64,000 nucleotides of DNA, taken from positions 3,038,001 through 3,102,000 of the forward strand of contig NC_079875.1 of NCBI RefSeq assembly GCF_029227915.1, read 5' to 3'. The notes under the pieces are model-generated. The model ran no database searches, was not told the DNA's origin, and worked only from the letters and a program-made list of their open reading frames with translations. Positions within the stretch are counted from its first letter, which is position 1. The number at the start of each line of letters is the position of its first letter. A program made the position numbers and the translations under genes. This document shows, piece after piece, positions 23,231 through 35,500 of the stretch. The DNA comes from Hydractinia symbiolongicarpus (lineage: Eukaryota; Cnidaria; Hydrozoa; Anthoathecata; Hydractiniidae).

Positions 23231-25703
23231 GCTCAGTGTAATCGCCGAGTTCCAGCAATCAAGTCAAATTAAGAAAAATGTTATTTTTTGGAGTCCAATT
23301 GTGTCATTTATCACATTCACAAGGTCAAAGTCCAAAATCAGTTCAATTAAGTCCCACAGTCAATCGTTTCACTGGTAAAAGCGATGCAACCTAGTAATAT
23401 CAAAAACATATCGCTAAATACATAAGGGTACCAATATGTGACGCAACCGTTGTAGCTTAAACTGACTGATACCGTCAGAAATTCCATGAAATTTAGTTTA
23501 TGTATCTGTCTCTTTTTCTTCAGCGCGCGCTAACGGCTAGGATTGGTCCCACAGTAAAAAATGACTTATTTATCTAAATTTTTAAATAAAGCGCTACCAC
23601 AGTTCCCAGTGTAATCGCTGAAATCCAGCACTCAAGTCAAGTTAAGAATAAAGTTATTTCTTGGAGTACACTTACCTCATTTATCACATTCACAAGGTCA
23701 AAGTCCAAAATCAGTTCAATTAAGTCCCACAGTCAATCGTTTCACTGGTAAAAGCGGTGCAACCTAGTAACATCAGAAACATATCGCTAAATAAATGTTG
23801 GTACCAATATGAGACGCAACCGTTGAAACTCAAACGGACTGATACCGTTAGAAAGTCAATGAAATGTAGGTTTGGAAACTGTCTCTATTTTCTCAGCGCG
23901 CGCTAACGGCTATGATTGGTCCCACAGTAACAAATGACTTATTTATCTAAATTTTTGAATGAAGCGCTACCACAGCGCCCAGTGTAATCGCTGAGTTCTA
24001 GCAGTCATGTCAAATTAGGAAGAATGTTATTTTTTGGTGTCCAATTGTGTCATTTATCTCATTTATAAAGTCAAAGTCAAAAATCAGTTCAATTAAGTGT
24101 TACAGTCAATCTTTTCACTGTTAAAAGCGATGCAAGCTAGTAATGTCAGAAAAATATTGCTAAATACATGTTGGTACGAATATGTGACGCAACCGTTGCT
24201 ACTCAAACGGACTGATACCGTTAGAAAGCCCATAAAAGTAGTTTTTAAATCAGTCTCTATTTCTTCAGCGCGCGCTAACGGCTAGGATTGGTCCCACAGT
24301 ACAAATTGACTTAACTATCTAAATTTTTAAACAAAGCGCTGCCACAGCGCCCTGTGTAACTGCTGAGGACAAACAATCATGTCAAATTAAGAAGAATTTA
24401 TTTCTTGGAGTCCAATTGTGTCATTTATCTCATTTATAAGGTCACAGTCCAAAATCTTTTCAATTAAGTCCCACAGTCAATCGTTTCACTGTTAAAAGCG
24501 ATGCAACCTAGTAATATCAAAAACATATCGCTAAATACATAATAGTACCAATATGTGACGCAACCGTTGAAACTCAAACGGACTGATAACGTTAAAAAGT
24601 CATTGAAATGTAGTTTTTGAAACTGTCTCTATTTCCTCAGCGCGCGTTAACGGCTAGGATTGGTCCCACAATAAGAAATGACTTATTTATCTAAATTTTT
24701 AAATAAAGCGCTACCACAGTTCCCAGTGTAATCGCTGAAATCCAGCACTCAAGTCAAGTTAAGAATAAAGTTATTTCTTGGAGTACACTTACCTCATTTA
24801 TCACATTCACAAGGTCAAAGTCCAAAATCAGTTCAATTAAGTCCCACAGTGAATCGTTTCACTGGTAAAAGCGGTGCAACCTAGTAACATCAGAAACATA
24901 TCGCTAAATAAATGTTGGTACCAATATGAGACGCAACCGTTGAAACTCAAACGGACTGATACCGTTAGAAAGTCAATGAAATGTAGGTTTGGAAACTGTC
25001 TCTATTTTCTCAGCGCGCGCTAACGGCTATGATTGGTCCCACAGTAACAAATGACTTATTTATCTAAATTTTTAAATGAAGCGCTACCACAGCGCCCAGT
25101 GTAATCGCTGAGTTCTAGCAGTCATGTCAAATTAAGAAGAATTTTATTTTTTGGTGTCCAATTGTGTCATTTATCTCATTTATAAAGTCAAAGTCAAAAA
25201 TCAGTTCAATTAAGTCTTACAGTCAATCTTTTCACTGTTAAAAGCGATGCAAGCTAGTAATGTCAGAAAAATATTGCTAAATACATGTTGGTACGAATAT
25301 GTGACACAACTGTTGTAACTCAAACGGACTGATACCGTTAGAAAGTCATTGAAATGTATTTTTTCAAACTGTCTCTACCTCCTCAGCGCGGACAAACGTC
25401 TAGGATTGGTCCCAAACTAAAAAATGACTTAATTATCTAAATTTTTGAATGAAACGCTACCACAGAGCCCAGTGTAATCGCTAAGTTCCATCATTCAAGT
25501 CATTTAAGAAGAATGATATTTCTTGGAGTACAATAGCCTCATTTATCATGTTCTTAAGGTCAAAATCCAGAATCAGTTCAATTAAGTCCCACAGTCAATC
25601 GTCTCACTGTTAAAAGTGACACTAGCTAGTAATATTAGAAAAATATGGCTAAATACATGTTGGTACGAATGTTTGACTCAACCGTTGTTATTCAAACGGA
25701 CTA

Positions 25704-26850
25704 ATACCGTTAGAAAGTCATTAAAATGTAGCTTTTGAAACTGTCTCTATTTCCTCAGTGCGCGCTAACGGCTAGGATTGGTCTCACAGTAAGAAATGAC
25801 TTATTAATCTAAATTCTTAAATGAAGTGCTACTATTTATCTAAATTTTTAATTATAGCAGTCGTTTCACGGTTAAAAGCGCTGCCACTTAGTAATGTCAG
25901 AAAAATATCGCTAAGTACATGTTGCTACGAATATGTGACGCAACCGTTGTTTCTCAAACGGACTGATACCGTCAGAAAGTCCATGAAATATAGTTTTTAA
26001 ATCTGTCTCTATTTCTTCAGCGCGCAATAACGGCTAGGATTGGTCCCACGGTACAAATTGACTTAATTATCTAAATCTTTAAACAAAGCGCTTCCACAGC
26101 GCCCTGTGTAACTGCTGAGGTCAAGCAATCATGTCAAATTAAGAAGAATGTTATTTCTCGGAGTCCAATTGGCTCATTTATCAGATTCATAAGGTCAAAG
26201 TCCAAAATCTTTTCAATTAAGTCCCACAGTCAATCGTTTCACTCTTGAAAGCGATGCAACCTAGTAATATCAGAAACATATCGCTGAATACATGTTGGTA
26301 CGAAGATGTGACGCAACCGTTGCAACTCAAACGGACTGACACCGTTAGAAAGTAATTGAAATGTAGTTTTTGAAACTGTCTCTATTTCGTCAGCGTGCGC
26401 TATCGGCTAGGGTTGGTCCCACAGTAACAATTGACTTACTTATCTAAAATTTTAAAGGAAACGCTACCACAGCACCCAGTGTAATCGCTGAGTTCTAGCA
26501 ATCATGTCAAATTAAAAAGAATGTTATTTTTTGAAGTCCAATTGTGTCATTTATCTCATTTATAAAGTCAAACTCTAAAATCAGTTCAACTAAGTCTCAC
26601 AGTCAATCTTTTCACTGTTAAAAGCGATGCAAGCTAGTAATGTCAGAAAAATATCGCAAAATACATGTTGGTACGAATATGTGACACAACCGTGGTAACT
26701 CAAACGGACTGATACCGTTAGAAAGTCATTGACATGTAGTTTTTGAAACTGTCTCTATTTCTTTAGCGCGCGCAAAGGTCTAGGATTGGTCACACAGTAA
26801 AAAATGACTTAATTATCTCAGTTTTTGAATGAAACGCTACCACAGAGCCC
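25704..26850. repeat. Island of block-B-type monomers inside block E
   Basis: From about 25704 to 25858 the sequence matches 7900-8054 (offset 17804), including the rare 'cattaaaatgtagc' and the 404-type 31-bp duplication. From 25859 to about 26646 it matches 8197-8984 (offset 17662), with one difference noticed (26248 g, 'cactcttgaaag'). From there to about 26820 it follows the related block B lineage with 'cgcaaaatac' and 'accgtggtaac'. Block E sequence then resumes. The block E segment 25441-25703 recurs at 26821-27083 (offset 1380) with a few substitutions, so the island is flanked by a direct duplication. The corresponding place in the second block E unit (around 31790-31950) has no island. 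Confidence 0.8.
25807..25858. repeat. Truncated 404-bp monomer: 31-bp duplication ending in a deletion
   Basis: Direct copies begin at 25807 and 25838, but the second runs straight into the next monomer at 25858/25859 ('attatagc' joined to 'agtcgtttcacgg'). The 3' third of this monomer and the anchor of the next are missing. The distance between flanking anchors is 635 instead of 777 bp, a loss of 142 bp. Confidence 0.88.
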
Positions 26851-28065
26851 AGTGTAATCGCTGAGTTCCAGCATTCAAGTCATTTAAGAAGAATGATATT
26901 TCTTGGAGTACAATAGCCTCATTTATCATGTTCTTAAGGTCAAAATCCAGAATCAGTTCAATTAAGTCCCACAGTCAATCTTCTCACTGTTAAAAGTGAC
27001 ACTAGCTAGTAATATTAGAAAAATATGGCTAAATACATGTTGGTACGAATGTTTGACTCAACTGTTGTTATTCAAACGGACTGATACCGTTAGAAAGTCC
27101 ATGAAATGTAGTTTTTAAATCTGTCTCTATTTCCTCAGCGCGCACTAACGTCTAGGATTGGTCTCACAGTAAGAAATGACTTATTTATCTAAATTTTTGA
27201 ATAAAACGCTACCACAGCGCCCAGTGTAATCGCTGAATTTCAGCAATCAGGTCAAATTAAGAAGAATGTTATTTTTTTGGAGTCCAATTGTGTCCTTTAT
27301 CTCATTTATAAGGTCAAAGTCAAAAATCAGTACAAATAAGTTCCACAGTCAATCGTTTCGCTGTTAAAAGCGATGCAAACCAGTAATGTCAGAAAAGTAT
27401 CGCTAAATACATGTTGGTACGAATGTGTGACGCAACTGTTTTAGCCTAAACGGACTGACACCAATAGAAATATATTGAAATGTATTTTTTGAAACTGTCT
27501 CTATTTCTTCACGCGCGCTAACGTATAGGATTGATGGGACAGTAAAAAATGACTTATTTATCTAAATTTTTAATTATAGTGCTACCACAGCGCCCAATTT
27601 AGTCGCTGAGTGACAGCAATCAAGTCGAATTAAGAAGAATTTATTTCTTGGAGTCCAATTGTGTCATTTATCTTATTCATAAGGTCAAAGTCCAAAATCT
27701 TTTCAATTAAGTCCCACAGTCAATCGTTTCACTGTTAAAAGCGATGCAACCTAGTAATATCAGAAAGAGATCGCAAAATACATGTTGGTACCAATATGTG
27801 ACGCAACCGTTGAAACTCAAACGGACTGATACCGTTAGAAAGTCAATGAAATGTAGTTTTGAAAACTGTCTCTACTTTTTCAGCGCACGCTAACGGCTAG
27901 GATTGGTCCGACAGTAACAAATGACTTATTTATCTCAATTTGTAAATGAAACGCTACCACAGCACCCAGTGTAATCGCTGAGATACAGCAATCATGTCAA
28001 ATTAAGAAGAATGTTATTTTTTAGAGTCCAATTGTGTTATTTATCTCATTTATAAAGTCAAACTC

Positions 28066-29553
28066 TAAAATCAGTTCAATTAAGTCTTACAGTCAATTGT
28101 TTCACTGTTAAAAACGATGCAAGCTAGTAATGTCAGAATAATATCGCTAAATACATGTTGGTACGAATATGTGACGCAACCGTTGCTACTCAAACGGACT
28201 GATACCGTTAGAAAGCCCATGAAAGTAGTTTTTAAATCAGTCTCTATTTCTTCAGCGCGCGCTAACGGCTAGGATTGGTCCCACAGTACAAATTGACTTA
28301 ATTATCTAAATTTTTAAACAAAGCGCTGCCACAGCGCCCTGTGTAACTGCTGAGGACAAACAATCATGTCAAATTAAGAAGAATTTATTTCTTGGAGTCC
28401 AATTGTGTCATTTGGCTCATTCATAAGGCCAAAGTCCAAAATCTTTTCAATTAAATCCCACAGTCAATCGTTTCACTGTTCAAAGCGATGCAACCTAGTA
28501 ATATCAGAAACATATCGCTAAATACATAATGGTACCAATATGTGACGCAACCGTTGAAACTCAAATGGACTGATAACGTTAGAAGGTCGTTGAAATGTAG
28601 TTTTTGAAACTGTCTCTATTTCCTCAGCGCGCGCTAACGGCTAGGATTGGTCCCACAATAAGAAATGACTTATTTATCTAAATTCTTAAATGAAACGCTA
28701 CCACAGCGACCAGTGTAATCGCTGAGTTCCTGCAATCATGTCAAATTAAGAAGAATGTTATTTTTTAGAGTCCAATTGTGTTATTTATCTCATTTATAAA
28801 GTCAAACTCTAAAATCAGTTCAATTAAGTCTTACAGTCAATTGTTTCACTGTTAAAAACGATGCAAGCTAGTAATGTCAGAATAATATCGCTAAATACAT
28901 GTTGGTACGAATATGTGACGCAACCGTTGCTACTCAAACGGACTGATACCGTTAGAAAGCCCATGAAAGTAGTTTTTAAATCAGTCTCTATTTCTTCAGC
29001 GCGCGCTAACGGCTAGGATTGGTCCCACAGTACAAATTGACTTAATTATCTAAATTTTTAAACAAAGCGCTGCCACAGCGCCCTGTGTAACTGCTGAGGA
29101 CAAACAATCATGTCAAATTAAGAAGAATTTATTTCTTGGAGTCCAATTGTGTCATTTGGCTCATTCATAAGGCCAAAGTCCAAAATCTTTTCAATTAAAT
29201 CCCACAGTCAATCGTTTCACTGTTCAAAGCGATGCAACCTAGTAATATCAAAAACATATCGCTAAATACATAATGGTACCAATATGTGACGCAACCGTTG
29301 AAACTCAAACGGACTGATAACGTTAGAAAGTCATTGAAATGTAGTTTTTGAAACTGTCTCTATTTCCTCAGCGCGCGTTAACGGCTAGGATTGGTCCCAC
29401 AATAAGAAATGACTTATTTATCTAAATTCTTAAATGAAACGCTACCACAGCAACCAGTGTAATCGCTGAGTTCCAGCAATCAAGTCAAATTAAGAAAAAT
29501 GTTATTTTTTGGAGTCCAATTGTGTCATTTATCACATTCACAAGGTCAAAGTC
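28066..29553. repeat. 744-bp dimer, two tandem copies
   Basis: Copies 28066-28809 and 28810-29553 each contain a 371-bp monomer ('gtcttacagtcaattg', 'ttaaaaacgatg', 'cagaataatatcg') followed by a 373-bp monomer ('ctgttcaaagcg', 'tacataatggtacc', 'gataacgttag'). The second monomers differ at several sites: 'agaaggtcgttg' versus 'agaaagtcattg', and 'gcgcgctaacgg' versus 'gcgcgttaacgg'. Only the first monomers look almost identical. The second unit (32908-34024) has a single copy of the first monomer followed by both second-monomer types. Confidence 0.82.
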
Positions 29554-32534
29554 CAAAATCAGTTCAATTAAGTCCCACAGTCAATCGTTTCACTGGTAAA
29601 AGCGATGCAACCTAGTAATATCAGAAACATATCGCTAAATAAATGTTGGTACCAATATGAGACGCAACCGTTGAAACTCAAACGGACTGATACCATTAGA
29701 AAGTCAATGAAATGTAGGTTTGGAAACTGTCTCTATTTTCTCAGCGCGCGCTAACGGCTATGAATGGTCCCACAGTAACAAATGACTTATTTATCTAAAT
29801 TTTTAAATGAAGCGCTACCACAGCGCCCAGTGTAATCGCTGAGTTCTAGCAGTCATGTCAAATTAGGAAGAATGTTATTTTTTGGTGTTCAATTGTGTCA
29901 TTTATCTCATTTATAAAGTCAAAGTCAAAAATCAGTTCAATTAAGTGTTACAGTCAATCTTTTCACTGTTAAAAGCAATGCAACCTAGTAATGTCAGAAA
30001 AATATCGCTAAATACATGTTGGTACGAATATGTGACACAACTGTTGTAACTCAAACGGACTGATACCGTTAGAAAGTCATTGAAATGTAGTTTTTCAAAC
30101 TGTCTCTACCTCCTCAGCGCGGGCAAACGTCTAGGATTGGTCCCAAACTAAAAAATGACTTAATTATCTAAATTTTTGAATGAAACGCTACCACAGAGCC
30201 CAGTGTAATCGCTGAGTTCCAGCATTGAAGTCATTTAAGAAGAATGATATTTCTTGGAGTACAATACCCTCATTTATCATATTCTAAAGGTCAAACTCCA
30301 GAATCAGTTCAATTAAGTCCCACAGTCAATCGTCTCACTGTTAAAAGCGACACTAGCTAGTAATATCAGAAAAATATCGCTAAATACATGTTGGTACGAA
30401 TGTTTGACTCAACCGTTGTTATTCAAACGGACTGATGCCGTTAGAAAGTCCATGAAATGTAGTTTTTAAATCTGTCTCTATTTCCTCAGCGCGCACTAAC
30501 GTCTAGGATTGGTCCCACAGTAAGAAATGACTTATTTATCTAAATTTTTGAATAAAACGCTACCACAGCGCCCAGTGTAATCGCTGAATTTCAGCAATCA
30601 TGTCAAATTAAGAAGAATGTTATTTTTCTGGAGTCCAATTGTGTCCTTTATCTCATTTATAAGGTCAAAGTCAAAAATCAGTACAATTAAGTTCCACAGT
30701 CAATCGTTTCGCTGTTAAAAGCGATGCAAACCAGTAATGTCAGAAAAGTATCGCTAAATACATGTTGGTACGAATGTGTGACGCAACTGTTTTAGACCAA
30801 ACGGACTGACACCGATAGAAATATATTGAAATGTATTTTTTGAAACTGTCTCTATTTCTTCACGCGCGCTAACGTCTAGGATTGGTCCCACAGTAAAAAA
30901 TGACTTATTTATCTAAATTTTTAAATAAAGCGCTACCACAGTTCCCAGTGTAATCGCTGAAATCCAGCACTCAAGTCAAGTTAAGAATAAAGTTATTTCT
31001 TGGAGTACACTTACCTCATTTATCACATTCACAAGGTCAAAGTCCAAAATCAGTTCAATTAAGTCCCACAGTCAATCGTTTCACTGGTAAAAGCGGTGCA
31101 ACCTAGTAACATCAGAAACATATCGTTAAATAAATGTTGGTACCAATATGAGACGCAACCGTTGAAACTCAAACGGACTGATACCGTTAGAAAGTCAATG
31201 AAATGTAGGTTTGGAAACTGTCTCTATTTTCTCAGCGCGCGCTAACGGCTATGATTGGTCCCACAGTAACAAATGACTTATTTATCTAAATTTTTAAATG
31301 AAGCGCTACCACAGCACCCAGTGTAATCGCTGAGTGCTAGCAGTCATGTCAAATTAAGAAGAATGTTATTTTTTGGTGTCCAATTGTGTCATTTATCTCA
31401 TTTATAAAGTCAAAGTCAAAAATCAGTTCAATTAAGTCTTACAGTCAATCTTTTCACTGTTAAAAGCGATGCAAGCTAGTAATGTCAGAAAAATATTGCT
31501 AAATACATGTTGGTACGAATATGTGACACAACTGTTGTAACTCAAACGGACTGATACCGTTAGAAAGTCATTGAAATGTATTTTTTCAAACTGTCTCTAC
31601 CTCCTCAGCGCGGGCAAACGTCTAGGATTGGTCCCAAACTAAAAAATGACTTAATTATCTAAATTTTTGAATGAAACGCTACCACAGAGCCCAGTGTAAT
31701 CGCTGAGTTCCAGCATTCAAGTCATTTAAGAAGAATGATATTTCTTGGAGTACAATAGCCTCATTTATCATGTTCTTAAGGTCAAAATCCAGAATCAGTT
31801 CAATTAAGTCCCACAGTCAATCGTCTCACTGTTAAAAGTGACACTAGCTAGTAATATTAGAAAAATATGGCTAAATACATGTTGGTACGAATGTTTGACT
31901 CAACCGTTGTTATTCAAACGGACTGATACCGTTAGAAAGTCCATGAAATGTAGTTTTTAAATCTGTCTCTATTTCCTCAGCGCGCACTAACGTCTAGGAT
32001 TGGTCTCACAGTAAGAAATGACTTATTTATCTAAATTTTTGAATAAAACGCTACCACAGCGCCCAGTGTAATCGCTGAATTTCAGCAATCAGGTCAAATT
32101 AAGAAGAATGTTATTTTTTTGGAGTCCAATTGTGTCCTTTATCTCATTTATAAGGTCAAAGTCAAAAATCAGTACAAATAAGTTCCACAGTCAATCGTTT
32201 CGCTGTTAAAAGCGATGCAAACCAGTAATGTCAGAAAAGTATCGCTAAATACATGTTGGTACGAATGTGTGACGCAACTGTTTTAGCCTAAACGGACTGA
32301 CACCAATAGAAATATATTGAAATGTATTTTTTGAAACTGTCTCTATTTCTTCACGCGCGCTAACGTATAGGATTGATGGGACAGTAAAAAATGACTTATT
32401 TATCTAAATTTTTAATTATAGTGCTACCACAGCGCCCAATTTAGTCGCTGAGTGACAGCAATCAAGTCGAATTAAGAAGAATTTATTTCTTGGAGTCCAA
32501 TTGTGTCATTTATCTTATTCATAAGGTCAAAGTC

Positions 32535-35500
32535 CAAAATCTTTTCAATTAAGTCCCACAGTCAATCGTTTCACTGTTAAAAGCGATGCAACCTAGTAAT
32601 ATCAGAAAGATATCGCAAAATACATGTTGGTACCAATATGTGACGCAACCGTTGAAACTCAAACGGACTGATACCGTTAGAAAGTCAATGAAATGTAGTT
32701 TTGAAAACTGTCTCTACTTTTTCAGCGCACGCTAACGGCTAGGATTGGTCCGACAGTAACAAATGACTTATTTATCTCAATTTGTAAATGAAACGCTACC
32801 ACAGCACCCAGTGTAATCGCTGAGATACAGCAATCATGTCAAATTAAGAAGAATGTTATTTTTTAGAGTCCAATTGTGTTATTTATCTCATTTATAAAGT
32901 CAAACTCTAAAATCAGTTCAATTAAGTCTTACAGTCAATTGTTTCACTGTTAAAAACGATGCAAGCTAGTAATGTCAGAATAATATCGCTAAATACATGT
33001 TGGTACGAATATGTGACGCAACCGTTGCTACTCAAACGGACTGATACCGTTAGAAAGCCCATGAAAGTAGTTTTTAAATCAGTCTCTATTTCTTCAGCGC
33101 GCGCTAACGGCTAGGATTGGTCCCACAGTACAAATTGACTTAATTATCTAAATTTTTAAACAAAGCGCTGCTACAGCGCCCTGTGTAACTGCTGAGGACA
33201 AACAATCATGTCAAATTAAGAAGAATTTATTTCTTGGAGTCCAATTGTGTCATTTGGCTCATTCATAAGGCCAAAGTCCAAAATCTTTTCAATTAAATCC
33301 CACAGTCAATCGTTTCACTGTTCAAAGCGATGCAACCTAGTAATATCAGAAACATATCGCTAAATACATAATGGTACCAATATGTGACGCAACCGTTGAA
33401 ACTCAAACGGACTGATAACGTTAGAAGGTCGTTGAAATGTAGTTTTTGAAACTGTCTCTATTTCCTCAGCGCGCGCTAACGGCTAGGATTGGTCCCACAA
33501 TAAGAAATGACTTATTTATCTAAATTCTTAAATGAAACGCTACCACAGCGACCAGTGTAATCGCTGAGTTCCTGCAATCATGTCAAATTAAGAAGAATGT
33601 TACTTTTTAGAGTCCAATTGTGTCATTTATCTCATTTATAAAGGCACAGTCCAAAATCTTTTCAATTAAGTCCCACAGTCAATCGTTTCACTGTTAAAAG
33701 CGATGCAACCTAGTAATATCAAAAACATATCGCTAAATACATAATGGTACCAATATGTGACGCAACCGTTGAAACTCAAACGGACTGATAACGTTAGAAA
33801 GTCATTGAAATGTAGTTTTTGAAACTGTCTCTATTTCCTCAGCGCGCGTTAACGGCTAGGATTGGTCCCACAATAAGAAATGACTTATTTATCTAAATTC
33901 TTAAATGAAACGCTACCACAGCAACCAGTGTAATCGCTGAGTTCCAGCAATCAAGTCAAATTAAGAAAAATGTTATTTTTTGGAGTCCAATTGTGTCATT
34001 TATCACATTCACAAGGTCAAAGTCCAAAATCAGTTCAATTAAGTCCCACAGTCAATCGTTTCACTGGTAAAAGCGATGCAACCTAGTAATATCAGAAACA
34101 TATCGCTAAATAAATGTTGGTACCAATATGAGACGCAACCGTTGAAACTCAAACGGACTGATACCATTAGAAAGTCAATGAAATGTAGGTTTGGAAACTG
34201 TCTCTATTTTCTCAGCGCGCGCTAACGGCTATGAATGGTCCCACAGTAACAAATGACTTATTTATCTAAATTTTTAAATGAAGCGCTACCACAGCGCCCA
34301 GTGTAATCGCTGAGTTCTAGCAGTCATGTCAAATTAGGAAGAATGTTATTTTTTGGTGTTCAATTGTGTCATTTATCTCATTTATAAAGTCAAAGTCAAA
34401 AATCAGTTCAATTAAGTGTTACAGTCAATCTTTTCACTGTTAAAAGCAATGCAACCTAGTAATGTCAGAAAAATATCGCTAAATACATGTTGGTACGAAT
34501 ATGTGACACAACTGTTGTAACTCAAACGGACTGATACCGTTAGAAAGTCATTGAAATGTAGTTTTTCAAACTGTCTCTACCTCCTCAGCGCGGGCAAACG
34601 TCTAGGATTGGTCCCAAACTAAAAAATGACTTATTTATCTAAATTTTTAAATAAAGCGCTACCACAGTTCCCAGTGTAATCGCTGAAATCCAGCAATCAA
34701 ATCAAGTTAAGAATAAAGTTATTTCTTGGAGTACAATTGCCTCATTTATCACATTCACAAGGTCAAAGTCCAAAATCAGTTCAATTAAGTCCCACAGTCA
34801 ATCGTTTTACTGGTAAAAGCGATGCAACCTAGTAATATTAGAAACATATCGCTAAATAAATGTTGGTACCAATATGAGACGCAACCGTTGAAACACAAAC
34901 GGACTGATAACGTTAGAAAGTCAATGAAATGTAGGTTTGGAAACTGTCTCTATTTTCTCAGCGCTCGCTAACGGCTATGATTGGTCCCACAGTAACAAAT
35001 GACTTATTTATCTAAATTTTTAAATAAAGCGCTACCACAGCGCCCAGTGTAATCGCTGAGTTCTAGCAGTCATGTCAAATTAGGAAGAATGTTATTTTTT
35101 GGTGTCCAATTGTGTCATTTATCTCATTTATAAAGTCACACTCCAAAATCTTTTCAATTAAGTCCCACAGTCAATCGTTTCACTGTTAAAAGCGATGCAA
35201 CCTAGTAATATTAAAAACATATCGCTAAATACATAATGGTACCAATATGTGACGCAACCGTTGTAGCTTAAACTGATTGATACCGTCAGAAATTCCATGA
35301 AATGTAGTTTATGTATCTGTCTCTTTTTCTTCCGCGCGCGCTAACGGCTAGGATTGGTCCCACAGTAAAAAATGACTTATTTATCTAAATTTTTAAATAA
35401 AGCGCTACCACAGTTCCCAGTGTAATCGCTGAAATCCAGCACTCAAATCAAGTTAAGAATAAAGTTATTTCTTGGAGTACACTTGCCTCATTTATCACAT

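Larger units (their letters stand above)
18481..24690. repeat. Block D: diverged monomers without a clear higher-order period
   Basis: Anchors lie at 18829, 19202, 19575, 19948, 20322, 20698, 21071, 21443, 21817, 22188, 22560, 22933, 23333, 23706, 24079 and 24450. Spacing is looser (371-376, plus one 400). Neighbouring monomers differ at many sites, for example 'gttgtacctgaaac' near 18571 and the expanded T-tract near 20567. Some local pairing exists: 23706-24079 resembles 24823-25196. Weak homogenisation suggests an older or less active part of the array. The diverged marker lineages amplified further right, including the first micro-inverted monomer at 22029, are already present here. Confidence 0.82.
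24691..34600. repeat. Block E: two related multi-monomer units with shifting offset
   Basis: Anchors: 24823, 25196, 25568, (island), 26948, 27322, 27693, 28066, 28437, 28810, 29181, 29554, 29927, 30299, 30673, then 31045, 31418, 31790, 32164, 32535, 32908, 33279, 33652, 34025, 34398. The second series repeats the first with offset 6222 before the island, 4842 after it, and 4471 after the 28810 monomer. The drops of 1380 and 371 bp correspond to the island and to one extra monomer in the first series. The monomer at 30673 is itself a hybrid: its first part belongs to the micro-inverted lineage, but from about 30880 it reads normally. Confidence 0.82.

Noticed and set aside
24097-24285. Open reading frame of 62 codons
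   Set aside because: It reads the same frame of the same monomer segment as the other one, so the peptides look alike only because the DNA is repeated. No sign of selection on codons, no start context and no neighbouring gene.
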